NCBI RefSeq assembly: GCF_900197685.1
Contig: NZ_FZMF01000012.1
Coordinates: forward strand, 1-51,097
Length of the DNA: 51,097 bases
Direction of reading: 5' to 3'
DNA from: Helicobacter baculiformis
GTDB lineage: Bacteria; Campylobacterota; Campylobacteria; Campylobacterales; Helicobacteraceae
This document shows, in pieces, positions 1 to 8,264 of the stretch (positions within the stretch are counted from its first letter, which is position 1; the number at the start of each line of letters is the position of its first letter). Made by a program: the position numbers and the translations under genes. The notes beneath the pieces were generated by a model. It ran no database searches. It saw nothing but the letters and a program-made list of their open reading frames with translations, and was not told the origin of the DNA.

Positions 1-39
1 GGGGCTATATATGCAACTCAGGGGGTTTAGCGCGCGGTT

Positions 40-561
40 TGCTTATATCCCCATAGTCAAAGAGGCATGATGTTCTCTTTGGTGCGGGGATAAAGAATCC
101 AAAAGTTAGCTGCTCTGATGTTTTCCCAAAGATTCTTAACGATCTTATAGAGATTACTGATATTGATAGTTAGCCCCTATTATTGCTTTAATATCCTTCT
201 TCAAACACCAAGAACTCATCTTGTTTATCTTTGAGATTATTAAAAATTGCAAAGAGCAAATTAGTTTCTAGTGCACCTAGTTTACCTAGAGAGATAGAGT
301 TCACATCGTTATGAAAGGTAACATACTTCTTTAGAGATAGTGTGGGGATTGTGGGTTGCGATTGGGTGATGACTTGGATTTCTAGGAGGTCTTGTCGGGT
401 AATTTGTTGGGATGTGATGCTTAATGCTGTGTGTTTGGTTGCGTATTGAATTCTTTAATAGTTGGTGGCGTCGTAAGTTGCTGATTTAGAGTATTCGACA
501 TAGTGGTAGCTTGAGTTAAGTTTGAAGGTTGAGGAGTTAAAGTTATTGAAGTTGAATTCAT
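40..561 (-). pseudogene. Frameshifted plasmid replication initiator (RepA, Rep_3 type)
   Basis: Reading the minus strand from an ATG at 561, three pieces in different frames line up as one protein. The first is a Thr/Gln-rich N-terminus that stops near 423. The second, about 423-215, contains SLKKYVTFHNDVNSISLGKL and GALETNLLFAIFNNLKDK. The third, about 190-90, contains ISNLYKIVKNLWENIRAANF and TKENIMPL. From memory these are the N-terminal winged-helix segments of RepA proteins of Helicobacter plasmids. At least two frameshifts and missing C-terminal sequence make it non-functional. Open sequence continues in the same frame upstream of 561 to an ATG at 660, interrupted by one TAA, so the original start could be earlier. 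It lies beside another decayed gene (hsdR), which suggests an integrated and eroded plasmid segment. The family call is fairly sure; the exact ends are approximate. Confidence 0.75.
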
Positions 562-732
562 GATTTGCTTATGGCACCCCATCTTCTCCCTATTCAAGGC
601 ATCTTATGTGGCATCGGTCTTTGTATCCACAAGCGCTTGTAATTGTCTGAGCCGTTGCATTAACCTTTTTCTTTAATCGTCCATATCCATTTATCTAATG
701 CCCAAAGTCTTAAATCCAATTTAAAAATCCAG

Positions 733-1570
733 CTAGAAAAGCTCAACAATCTTTGTTTTAGCGACTCCGAATGGGAGCGTTTCTATCAACAAAGCAACCC
801 GATTAACACAAAACACATGAATAAAAGTCACATCCTCCAACGCGATCATGTGCGACATTTCAAGTTTGCCAATGGGGAGAGTAAAAATATCAAGTTTTTG
901 GACAAAGAGCGTATGCATAACAATTTTTTGCAGGCGATCTATCAATACAAAACCTCTGATAGCAAGAACCGCTACGATGCGAGTATTTTGGTCAATGGGT
1001 TGCTTTTGCGCATATTGCATATTGAGTTGAAAAAAGAAGTGTAAGGATTAAAGAAGCTTTTGAGCAAATCCAGCGCTACCAAAAGGAGAGTTTAGGGCAT
1101 CAAGAGAGTTTATTTGGCTTTGTGCAAATCTTTGCGATCAGCAATGGTGCGCATACAAAATATAATAGTAGCACCAAAGGGGCAATCAAAATAAAATTCC
1201 TTTGAATTTACCAGCTTTTGGATGATGTGTACAATGATCACATCGAGGATTTAGAGGACTTTGTGCTTTACGATCGTATCACCCACCACCAAAAAAACTA
1301 CGACAGACCAAAAAATGGGGGGCTATGTGTGGCACATTTCTGGCAGTGGCAAGACTTTAATGAGCTTCAAGCTCCCCCAGCTAGCGGCGCGTCTGGAGAA
1401 ATAGCGCGAGCTCCACCAAGAACACAAAAGCCTTCCAATACTAGCTAGAGATCCTAGACCCCCATAAAAAGACCCTAATCGCCACGATCCAAAAACTCTA
1501 TATATTGGCCTAAACACCCCATTTTAGAAAGAGAAGTATTGCGTATCTTTGATAAATGCCTAAGAATAAG
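733..1570 (+). pseudogene. hsdR: Remnant of type I restriction enzyme R subunit (hsdR)
   Basis: Several plus-strand fragments in changing frames resemble consecutive parts of HsdR, the nuclease/translocase subunit of type I restriction enzymes. About 750-1042 gives a start region with LCFSDSEWERFY, HNNFLQAIYQY and NRYDASILVNGL ending in ELKK, the usual nuclease-domain pattern. A frameshift at about 1040 leads to IKEAFEQIQRYQKESLGHQE and FVQIFAISNGAHTKY. Around 1310-1370 another shift gives [20 protein letters not shown], matching the Walker A helicase motif. Around 1510-1555 HPILEREVLRIFDKC looks like the sequence leading into the DEAD-box-like motif. Spacing is shorter than in an intact gene, so there are internal deletions as well as frameshifts. 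No hsdM or hsdS partner is adjacent. The call is confident; the boundaries are estimates. Confidence 0.8.
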
Positions 1571-1705
1571 GTATCTTTCTTTATTTTTCTTTGGACACTG
1601 CAGGACAATCTTTAACAAATACCATGACATTTCTAGCCGTGGGTCTTAAAAAGTTTTCTTGGCTGGGAAGTTGTTATAAATGCCAAGAGACTGTTTTAAC
1701 TAGGA

Positions 1706-1711
1706 TACAAT
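1706..1711 (+). promoter_or_regulatory. Possible -10 box (TACAAT) before the 1722 ORF
   Basis: TACAAT preceded by GGA lies just 10 bases before the GTG at 1722. This is too close for a normal leader if that GTG were the start, so the real start is probably further in. Between 1571 and 1705 I see no coding pattern I can name. Confidence 0.3.
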
Positions 1712-1721
1712 TAAGCTTTTT

Positions 1722-2147
1722 GTGCTAGAGTCCAGAAATCTAGAGTCTGATGAATTAGACTATGTTGGGAGGTTCCAAAATGGGGTCGTTAAGCCATTAA
1801 CTTTTATGCTGGCTCTTTCGGGTTGCGCTGACGCTTATGTGTTGGAGGGTTCGGGTTCCGGGGTTCATGTTGGCTTTTATCGTTTGCCTTCGGTTGCTTT
1901 GAAGGGTGCGCCCCCCAAACAGGCGAGTTTATTTGACACTATCTTGGATGTGCTTGTTTCGGGCAAGGTGACTCCCACCCTAAAAAATATCACAACTTAC
2001 GAAGCTCACTCCATGCACTTAGGGCAGTATGAAGACTTTGTAAGCAAGTGCCAAAAGCATGTCAAAATTGAGTTGCCCCAAATGGGCAGCCATGTGAGCG
2101 CCTCTAGCGCAGGACCCTATCATGTCAACTTTCACTGGAAGTTTTAA
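1722..2147 (+). CDS. Hypothetical possible lipoprotein, start uncertain
   Basis: The open frame begins at GTG 1722 and runs 141 codons. I do not recognise the family. Residues about 24-36 read [13 protein letters not shown], which looks like the hydrophobic core and lipobox (LSGC) of a lipoprotein signal, yet it sits too far in for a normal signal peptide. The only in-frame ATG close to it (ttt atg ctg gct) leaves only about seven residues before the cysteine. An ATG in another frame (ATGGGGTCG, about 1779) closes at once. This suggests the start of a former lipoprotein gene was damaged, or a non-standard start is used. The C-terminal part is rich in Ser, Gly and His. The gene sits at the edge of the decayed plasmid/hsdR region and ends tail-to-tail with mnmA, overlapping by four bases. 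It could be a pseudogene. Confidence 0.45.
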   Translation: MLESRNLESDELDYVGRFQNGVVKPLTFMLALSGCADAYVLEGSGSGVHVGFYRLPSVALKGAPPKQASLFDTILDVLVSGKVTPTLKNITTYEAHSMHLGQYEDFVSKCQKHVKIELPQMGSHVSASSAGPYHVNFHWKF

Positions 2148-3184
2148 GAAGTGCTCTTGGTGATCACGCCCCCGCCTAGCACGCGATCTTGATCGTAGAT
2201 CACCAACGCCTGCCCTGGTGCCACGCCATAAACAGGGGTTTCAAAGCGCGCGCGGATGGTGTCTTTTTCTAAACTGATGTGCGCGCTAGTGGGGGTGCTC
2301 CTATAGCGCACCTTGACCAAGTACGCGCCCTCTTTGAAATTGGCAGGCAGGGATTTATTTTGCGCCTCTAGGGTGGAGATCGCAAGGGCTTCCTTTTGCC
2401 CCACAATGATCTCATTCTTAGACGCGTCAATGCCCACCACAAAATGGGGCTCATGCGCGCCCTTGATAGAAAAGCCCTTGCGTTTGCCAATGGTGTAGTG
2501 CATATAGCCCTTGTGTGTGCCCACCACCTCCCCCTTGAGATTGCGCACCAAGCCCTCTTGATCCACTTGTACATGCTTTTTGAGTGTGTCCATGTAATTG
2601 GTGTCCACAAAACAAATTTCTTGGGATTCTTTATAGGTTTGCAAGCTCCCCAAAAAGGGCATTTTTTCTAGGGCTAGGGGTTTGATCTGGCTTTTGAGCA
2701 AATCCCCTAAGGGGAAGAGCAGGCGGTCAATGGCTTTTTGGGGCAGGGCGTAGAGAAAATAGCTTTGATCCTTACTGCTATCCCTTGCCTCTTTAATGCG
2801 CAACACCCCATTGACTTCTTCTAAGCGGGCATAATGCCCGGTGGCGATCTTTTCACAGCCTTGATCTAGGGCAAATTCCAAGCCTAGCCCAAATTTCATC
2901 AAGGGGTTGCATAGCGCGCAGGGGTTGGGGGTTTGCCCTTGCGCGTAAGCGTGTACAAACGCGTCATAAACGCCCTGCTTGAACTCCGCTTGCAAATCCA
3001 CCACTTCAAAGGGGATATTTAAAAACTTTGCCACCTCTTGGCAGTTGCGGATATACACCGCATGCTTTTCTTCTTTGGCGTGCAATTTGAGGTAGAGTCC
3101 TAGCAATTCATGCCCAGCTTGTTGCAATAAATATGCGCTATAGGAGCTATCCACCCCCCCGCTCATCAAAACCGCGACTTTCAT
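2144..3184 (-). CDS. mnmA: tRNA-specific 2-thiouridylase MnmA
   Basis: MnmA activates U34 of Lys, Glu and Gln tRNAs with ATP and inserts sulfur from a persulfide relay, giving the s2U wobble base in the cytoplasm. The 346-residue protein has the PP-loop SGGVDSS at residues 8-14, the NPCALCN motif with the expected catalytic Cys89, and the second catalytic cysteine at 191 in QEICFV. GHYAR (116-120) and SKDQSYFL (137-144) are also family hallmarks, and the C-terminal beta-barrel ([14 protein letters not shown]) is present. Length is normal for the family (roughly 340-370). It ends tail-to-tail with the hypothetical gene on the other strand. A stretch of about 120 bases separates its start from the restriction gene upstream, so it probably has its own promoter. 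Nothing is missing. Confidence 0.97.
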   Translation of the reverse strand: MKVAVLMSGGVDSSYSAYLLQQAGHELLGLYLKLHAKEEKHAVYIRNCQEVAKFLNIPFEVVDLQAEFKQGVYDAFVHAYAQGQTPNPCALCNPLMKFGLGLEFALDQGCEKIATGHYARLEEVNGVLRIKEARDSSKDQSYFLYALPQKAIDRLLFPLGDLLKSQIKPLALEKMPFLGSLQTYKESQEICFVDTNYMDTLKKHVQVDQEGLVRNLKGEVVGTHKGYMHYTIGKRKGFSIKGAHEPHFVVGIDASKNEIIVGQKEALAISTLEAQNKSLPANFKEGAYLVKVRYRSTPTSAHISLEKDTIRARFETPVYGVAPGQALVIYDQDRVLGGGVITKSTS

Positions 3185-3306
3185 TTTAGGTTCTTTTAAG
3201 TTAGATACAAAAACCTAATGTGTTTTACCTAATAGTTTGCTTAAAATTCAAAATGGTGTTGGAGCAAATGCCCAAGCTGTGGAACTAGAGAGGCATAAAG
3301 CAAGTT

Positions 3307-3888
3307 TTAGATTTTCTTCCATACAATGTGTCCGTTGATGCCGTGTTTTTCATAGACACTTAAGATTTCTTCTAAAAACGCAACGAGTTCTGCCTCCTGC
3401 GCCTTTTGTGCGCTTTCCAGCATGCGTCTAAACATCTTTTTACCCGTCTCTGTTTGTTTCAAATTCTTTTTTAAAAAGTTATGCCTTGCGCATAGGGTTT
3501 GCCCATTTTCTAAACACGCCTTACCCCCTAAATCTTTAGGCTTAATGTGATCCACATGCAGTTCCACCCCTTCTTTTTTCCCTGCTCCACAGATAACACA
3601 TTGATACCCGTCTCTCTCTAAGATTTGTTTTTTTAAGGCCGGTCCAAAATCCTCCAAATCTTGGCGTGATACAAAATTGGGCTCATAGCGGTAAACTCCC
3701 TTAGAGACCTTGATTAATTGTCCCTTTTGGTGCAAGGAACGAATGCCTCTATCTGGATCCCTAAAGACTTTGCCTGTGCGCTCTTTATATTCTCTCACCA
3801 CCCAATCTACCACTTCTGGATGTGCGATATCTCGATGGGGATTCGTCTTGAAAAACTCTATGATTAAATCTTGTTGACTAATGCTCAT
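3307..3888 (-). CDS. HNH restriction endonuclease of a type II system
   Basis: A 193-residue protein with two parts. Residues about 5-72 look like a winged-helix DNA-binding module (HPEVVDWVVREYKERTGKVF, then RGIRSLHQKGQLIKVSKGVY). Residues about 90-140 form a zinc-supported HNH nuclease: CVIC (97-100), HVDHIKPKDLGG (111-122) with the catalytic histidine pair, and LCARHN (132-137) completing the cysteine set. The gene overlaps the end of the methyltransferase gene by 11 bases, so the two are co-transcribed and translationally coupled, methyltransferase first. That pairing is the main reason to call it a restriction enzyme rather than a homing-type HNH protein. The recognition sequence cannot be read from the sequence. 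No frameshift or homopolymer tract is present, so it looks active. Confidence 0.85.
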   Translation of the reverse strand: MSISQQDLIIEFFKTNPHRDIAHPEVVDWVVREYKERTGKVFRDPDRGIRSLHQKGQLIKVSKGVYRYEPNFVSRQDLEDFGPALKKQILERDGYQCVICGAGKKEGVELHVDHIKPKDLGGKACLENGQTLCARHNFLKKNLKQTETGKKMFRRMLESAQKAQEAELVAFLEEILSVYEKHGINGHIVWKKI

Positions 3889-4651
3889 TTTGCGCCTCCA
3901 GAATCTTTAAAAACCGCGTTTTAGAAAGCATACAATAAGTTGGGTCTAGTTCAATGCCAATAAAGGCGCGCTGGTTTAAATGCGCTTCAAGCATGGTTGT
4001 CCCGCTCCCGCTAAAGGGATCGCAAATGGTGTCTCCCACAAAAGAAAAGAGTTTGATGCAACGGCGAGGCAATTCCCTAGGGAAGGGCGCGGGGTGACCA
4101 ATGCGTTTTTTAGATTCTCCATTGAAACTCCACAGCCCATTAGTCCAGCTCATAAACTCCTCTTTAGAGATGTCGCTTACCCCTCTATTCTGCTTTTTCC
4201 ACACTTGTTTATACAAGATGACAATGAGTTCAACGGGAGCTATTACATAGGGAGCGGACGCGCTTAACCAACTCCCCCACGCTGTGCGTTTAGAGATATT
4301 GCCCTCATTCCACACAATGGAACTGTGATAACACCAACCGATCTTTTTAGCTAGAGTGATGAGGTCCGCGCCCACACTCTGCTGCCCACCTTTGTTTTTA
4401 TCTAGAGGGATATTTAAGCACAGTCGTGCGCTTGTTTTAGCCCATTGGTAGGCATTCTCAAGCCAAATAGCATTAAAATCTAAATACTCTTGGTAGCCTT
4501 GATTATCCGCATTAATATTATAATCGATGCCCACATTATAGGGCGGGGAGGTGATGATACAATCTAGGCACTCTGGGGACAGAAGATTGGCGTTAAGCGC
4601 ACTGGCTTGATAAAGGCAAATTTGATCGTGAGTAAAAAAAACTTGTTTCAT
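3878..4651 (-). CDS. Type II DNA methyltransferase (beta class, N4-cytosine or N6-adenine)
   Basis: This transfers a methyl group from S-adenosylmethionine to an exocyclic amino group of DNA, protecting host sites from the adjacent HNH nuclease. Motif IV, TSPPYNVGIDY, is at residues 34-44 near the N-terminus. The cofactor motif I, DPFSGSGTT, is at 211-219 near the C-terminus, followed by FIGIELDPTYC. This IV-then-I order defines the beta class. The SPPY form of motif IV is common in N4-cytosine enzymes but also occurs in some adenine enzymes, so the modified base is undecided. HPAPFPRELPRRCIKLFS just before motif I is the usual motif X region. At 257 residues it is compact but complete. It is the first gene of the pair and overlaps the nuclease gene by 11 bases. 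Confidence 0.92.
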   Translation of the reverse strand: MKQVFFTHDQICLYQASALNANLLSPECLDCIITSPPYNVGIDYNINADNQGYQEYLDFNAIWLENAYQWAKTSARLCLNIPLDKNKGGQQSVGADLITLAKKIGWCYHSSIVWNEGNISKRTAWGSWLSASAPYVIAPVELIVILYKQVWKKQNRGVSDISKEEFMSWTNGLWSFNGESKKRIGHPAPFPRELPRRCIKLFSFVGDTICDPFSGSGTTMLEAHLNQRAFIGIELDPTYCMLSKTRFLKILEAQNEH

Positions 4652-4717
4652 AGATTACCTGTTGTGCTCATAATAAAATCCGTATGTTAGCACATTTGCA
4701 TGCGTCCCTATTGAACG

Positions 4718-5755
4718 CTAGGAATATAGTTGTGTATATTGTGTGGTGTGGGGGTGTACGCGCCGGTATAGATTTAAGAGCTTCATGCTTAAGGCGCTCA
4801 TAGGGGTATTTTCTAAGTCATCCAGCGCGATCACCTCTAGTCCCTCCTGTTGCAAATCTGTCAGATTGGCGTGATAGAGCATGGCTTGTACGCGGTATTT
4901 GGTGTAGCTGTGTTTTACACTTCCTAGCAAGGGTAGAGTTACTAATTCTTGGTTTTTTAAAAGAGGAAATTGATATAGATGGGCATATAGTCCCTCTGTG
5001 GCACGACTTAAATAGAGTTTGGAATCCTTTAAGCACACGCCACAATGCAGATTCAGGGGGATGCTGGGGACTTTCTTGCGTGCACTAAATTTCTCTAGCA
5101 TACTTTTACCCTGACAGGCAAAATTCAAGGGACAGGTGTGGCATCGAGGTTCTTTGGTACAAACGAGCGCGCCCAAATCTATAAGTGCTTGGTTATGATC
5201 AAAAGGGTTTAGAAGGTTAACAAACATATCGGCATGCTCTTGCAAAATAGAAGCTAGTTTGGGTTGGGTGGGAGAAATAGCAAATAGACGCAACAACACC
5301 CTAGCAACATTAGCGTCAACCACGCCCACAGCCTGCCCAAATCCAAAGCATAAAATTGCCCGTGCGCTATAAGCTCCTACACCGGGCAAAGCCCGCAACT
5401 GGGCGTAATTTCTAGGCAATTGCCCACCATATGTATCACAACAGATTTGCGCGCTTTTGTGTAGATTTCTAGCCCGCGCATAATAACCTAAACCCCTCCA
5501 CAGACATAGCACACGATCTAGGGGTGCGCTAGCCAAAGCAGATAAGGTCGGAAAAGCTTGTAAGAAGGGATTAAAATAACGTTCCAGCACCACGCTAATT
5601 TGGGTTTGTTGCGACATGATTTCTGAAATATAAATCTGATAGGGAGCATGGGGGCCGCTTAGGTGGCGAATGGGCATATCCCTGCGCCCATGCCGGGCAT
5701 ACCACTTTAACAAGGCTTCTTGAAGTTCTAAAAAGTTACTTGTGAAGTTGGACAT
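4718..5755 (-). CDS. mutY: Adenine DNA glycosylase MutY
   Basis: MutY removes adenine mispaired with 8-oxoguanine, preventing G-to-T changes. The 345-residue protein has SEIMSQQTQ at 44-52 with the catalytic Glu45, the helix-hairpin-helix LPGVGAYSARAI (123-134), and the catalytic Asp147 in VVDANVARVL. Four cysteines (199, 205, 208, 214) are spaced for the 4Fe-4S cluster. The C-terminal third (about 225-345) is the NUDIX-like 8-oxoG recognition domain, with LYQFPLL and SVKHSYTKYRV as the typical strand. The start codon overlaps the end of the upstream glycosyltransferase gene by 20 bases, so it is the last gene of a TSUP-GT25-mutY string. Complete and normal in length. Confidence 0.96.
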   Translation of the reverse strand: MSNFTSNFLELQEALLKWYARHGRRDMPIRHLSGPHAPYQIYISEIMSQQTQISVVLERYFNPFLQAFPTLSALASAPLDRVLCLWRGLGYYARARNLHKSAQICCDTYGGQLPRNYAQLRALPGVGAYSARAILCFGFGQAVGVVDANVARVLLRLFAISPTQPKLASILQEHADMFVNLLNPFDHNQALIDLGALVCTKEPRCHTCPLNFACQGKSMLEKFSARKKVPSIPLNLHCGVCLKDSKLYLSRATEGLYAHLYQFPLLKNQELVTLPLLGSVKHSYTKYRVQAMLYHANLTDLQQEGLEVIALDDLENTPMSALSMKLLNLYRRVHPHTTQYTQLYS

Positions 5756-6527
5756 AGAAACGGTTTAACTCTCTGAGCCAAGATAAAGAGCGCGCACATT
5801 TGTATTCTTCTCTGATAACATTACCCTGCGTGCTCAAATTTTGTTCCTCTGCGATCATGAAAGGCTCGATAACAAAATTTCTCACCCCATGTAAATAGTG
5901 ATTTTCCATCACCCAATCTACAGGCATAACCCATTTGTTTTTGCTCACTTCTAAGAAAATAGAAGCCACTTTGGGGGTGATACAATAACCCTGTGTGCCA
6001 CTCCCACATGTGTTCTCTCGGATTTCTTGCACCTTAGAGATCGTTGTAGGGATTTTTAGATAACTAAATAAATGCATGAGACGTACCCAACCCAAAGTTT
6101 CTATATGCTCCTGCAAATGCGCCAAACTCTCAAAAAAATGGGATTGTAGCATTATGTCATCTTCAAGCACACAAATAGGTTCTTGCAACGCTACGCAACG
6201 TTGCCACAAGGTATAATGACTGGCATAACAACCCAACTCCCCTAAGCTCATCATCTTCCCTCTGAATTTGATTGCATAGTAACATGCCTCTAACCATGCT
6301 CGATAATTTTTATGGAGTCCTATATGGGGATTTATAAAGTAACTTTGCGCATGGGCGCGCACTAGGGGGTGTAACCCCTTCTCACTCTTGGCATAGATTG
6401 CTTCAAAAACTTCTATCTCGTGTTTATCTTGGGCATGCAAACTCTCTAAAAGGAGGTTAATGTTGCGCTCATGCAAGTCATATTGCGCGCAAGTGGCTTG
6501 GCAGAGATGGATCACAAAAATACGCAT
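5736..6527 (-). CDS. Glycosyltransferase family 25 (LPS biosynthesis)
   Basis: A 263-residue GT25 protein. GT25 enzymes in Helicobacter add galactose or related sugars to the lipopolysaccharide core or O-chain at the inner face of the inner membrane. The N-terminal strand MRIFVIHL, the acceptor-side motif SLGELGCYASH (about 114-124) and the metal-binding VLEDD (about 140-144) are in the usual order and spacing, and CGSGTQGYCIT (about 193-203) fits the later conserved Tyr segment. There is no signal peptide or membrane segment. The gene abuts the TSUP permease gene upstream (stop and start share position 6527) and overlaps mutY downstream. No poly-C or poly-G tract is seen, unlike several phase-variable Helicobacter LPS genes. 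Sugar and linkage are not deducible. Confidence 0.88.
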   Translation of the reverse strand: MRIFVIHLCQATCAQYDLHERNINLLLESLHAQDKHEIEVFEAIYAKSEKGLHPLVRAHAQSYFINPHIGLHKNYRAWLEACYYAIKFRGKMMSLGELGCYASHYTLWQRCVALQEPICVLEDDIMLQSHFFESLAHLQEHIETLGWVRLMHLFSYLKIPTTISKVQEIRENTCGSGTQGYCITPKVASIFLEVSKNKWVMPVDWVMENHYLHGVRNFVIEPFMIAEEQNLSTQGNVIREEYKCARSLSWLRELNRFYVQLHK

Positions 6528-7366
6528 TACGCTAATGTTTCTATGAGTTTGTAGAGGGTAGCTAGAATGCTTAGAGCATAAATACCAAGCAAGAGGATTT
6601 TATGGATTCTCTCATTAGCTAGCAAAATAAGCTTGATTCCTAAGCCTACCCCTGCAAGCGCGCCCAACCCCGTGATCGATCCAGCTTGCAGGGCATGATC
6701 GTTTAGTACGCCTGAGCGGTACAAAGAAATCACCCCCGAAAGGGAAGAAAAGATCACAAAAAACAACCCTAGCGGCACAATCTTGTGGGTGTCGTATTTT
6801 AAAAAATAGCCCAAGAAAGGCACCATCAAAATCCCCCCACCCATACCAAGAGGGATAGAAAAAATACCTGTGATCAGACCCGCTAGCGTTAAGATGATAT
6901 GAGTTTTGCTCAAATGCCAATGTACAATGGGAATTTTTAAAGGATCTCTGCTCGCATGCATGCGAAAGTGGGCACTTTGATAGTCTTGATCCTTGTGCCC
7001 AAAGGCATATTTAAAAAAAGTGTAGCATACCACCACTACAAACACGCCCATGAGCACCCGATCATCTATCATTTTTAGTAAAAAACTTCCTAAAATTGCC
7101 CCTATCAGCCCCCCACCTGCTGCAAAAATTCCTTCTTTTAAGTCCAGTAACCCCTTTTTATAGTTAATGAACGATCCCACAAGAGAAGAAAAAAGCATTT
7201 GAGATAAAGAAATTCCCACGGCATGGCTGTAGCTAAAGCCTGCAAAAATCGCTGCGGGCACAACAATTTCACCCCCACCAATACCAAAAAACCCAGCTGT
7301 AATCCCTGTAACAAAGCCAACAATGCCTAATAAAAGGGCTTCCGTACTTTCCAGTGCGACGTTCAT
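6527..7366 (-). CDS. TSUP family permease (TauE/SafE type)
   Basis: A 279-residue, strongly hydrophobic protein with about eight membrane helices in two similar halves. The duplicated signature is visible as TGITAGFFGIGGGEIVVPA near residues 20-38 and TGIFSIPLGMGGGILMVPF near 165-183. TSUP proteins move small sulfur or organic anions such as sulfite, sulfoacetate or taurine-related compounds across the inner membrane, but substrates vary widely and none is indicated here. It heads a three-gene minus-strand string with GT25 and mutY that makes no obvious pathway. About 240 bases without a recognisable gene lie upstream (7367-7606). Confidence 0.88.
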   Translation of the reverse strand: MNVALESTEALLLGIVGFVTGITAGFFGIGGGEIVVPAAIFAGFSYSHAVGISLSQMLFSSLVGSFINYKKGLLDLKEGIFAAGGGLIGAILGSFLLKMIDDRVLMGVFVVVVCYTFFKYAFGHKDQDYQSAHFRMHASRDPLKIPIVHWHLSKTHIILTLAGLITGIFSIPLGMGGGILMVPFLGYFLKYDTHKIVPLGLFFVIFSSLSGVISLYRSGVLNDHALQAGSITGLGALAGVGLGIKLILLANERIHKILLLGIYALSILATLYKLIETLA

Positions 7367-7606
7367 AGTTTAAGGAAGACTGGTTGGGACAAGCGATATT
7401 GCGCACACACATCTTTAAAAGATTCAGAAAATTGGGTGGTGGGTTGGGGGATTCGTATTTCATCCCGCATGCGATCGTGATGCAAAATTCCTCCTCTGCT
7501 TAAGAAAGTCTATAGTGTTAATCAATGATTAAAATATAATATTATACCCACCATAAGTGTAAAACCTGTTTAGGTCGTTCTAATGTTAATTGGTAGCATA
7601 ACTATC

Positions 7607-8263
7607 TCACTCAATCCCATTTTTCTCCTCCCATGTTTGACAATAGTGCTTCTTATAGCAGTGATTCTCCAAATTCTCTAGAACGCTACCATTAATTTGA
7701 TCCATAAAGATCCTCTTACCATCTCTTTTTTGACGATAAAATGGATCGGAACCATCATCGTTATCGCGGCTATATGTTTGCAAAATATAGCGATTGTGAT
7801 TTCTAACCAGCTCAAAAGTTAAAGTTCTTCCATCGTAATGTTCGTGGTCGCACTCAACATAATATTCATTAATGTGCAAAACGAACGCGTTTTTTCTGAA
7901 CTCCATGCCAATTTGTGAACGGGTAGATGAGGGGTACAGGTCCAAGCAAAAACCCTTAAATACATGAGAGCCTTTTTTAGATGTCTTGGTTAATCTAAAG
8001 CACATGGCGCGGACATTCACGGCTGACTCGTCCGCCCTCGTGTCAAAAAGACGCGCCACAAAACCACAATACAGAGTATCATCGACATCTGCTTTATACA
8101 CATCCAACACATAAGCCACCTGCTCGGGGTCGCTTAAATCTATAAACTGCTGCGCTTGCGCTCTTAGGGCGGCGGCTTGACTAGTGCCACATGCACCGCC
8201 CCAGCAAAAATTAGCCAAAACACATAAAAACCCTAAAATAGCGCACACTCCGCGTAACGCCAT
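7607..8263 (-). CDS. Secreted cysteine-rich protein, paralogue A
   Basis: Unknown family, 218 residues when started at ATG 8263. That start gives a classic signal peptide (MALRGVCAILGFLCVLANF followed by CWG-GAC) and begins two bases after the stop of the next gene; an earlier in-frame ATG would bury the signal. The mature protein has regularly placed cysteines in motifs shared with the neighbouring gene: LYCG, RAMCF, KGFCL, VECD, ENHCY and HYC. The best shared block is DPFYRQKRDGKRIFMDQI near the C-terminus, followed by LENLENHCYKKHYC. An even number of conserved cysteines after an export signal suggests disulfides in the periplasm or outside. Co-transcribed with the upstream paralogue at 8265-8948. 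No enzymatic motif is recognisable. Confidence 0.75.
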   Translation of the reverse strand: MALRGVCAILGFLCVLANFCWGGACGTSQAAALRAQAQQFIDLSDPEQVAYVLDVYKADVDDTLYCGFVARLFDTRADESAVNVRAMCFRLTKTSKKGSHVFKGFCLDLYPSSTRSQIGMEFRKNAFVLHINEYYVECDHEHYDGRTLTFELVRNHNRYILQTYSRDNDDGSDPFYRQKRDGKRIFMDQINGSVLENLENHCYKKHYCQTWEEKNGIE

Positions 8264-8264
8264 T

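Noticed and set aside
817-1044. Small plus-strand ORF as a separate gene
   Set aside because: Its translation matches the N-terminal nuclease part of HsdR and continues in another frame, so it is part of the hsdR remnant.
1218-1448. 76-codon ORF after the hsdR start
   Set aside because: Part of it matches HsdR only after a frameshift near 1320; not an independent gene.
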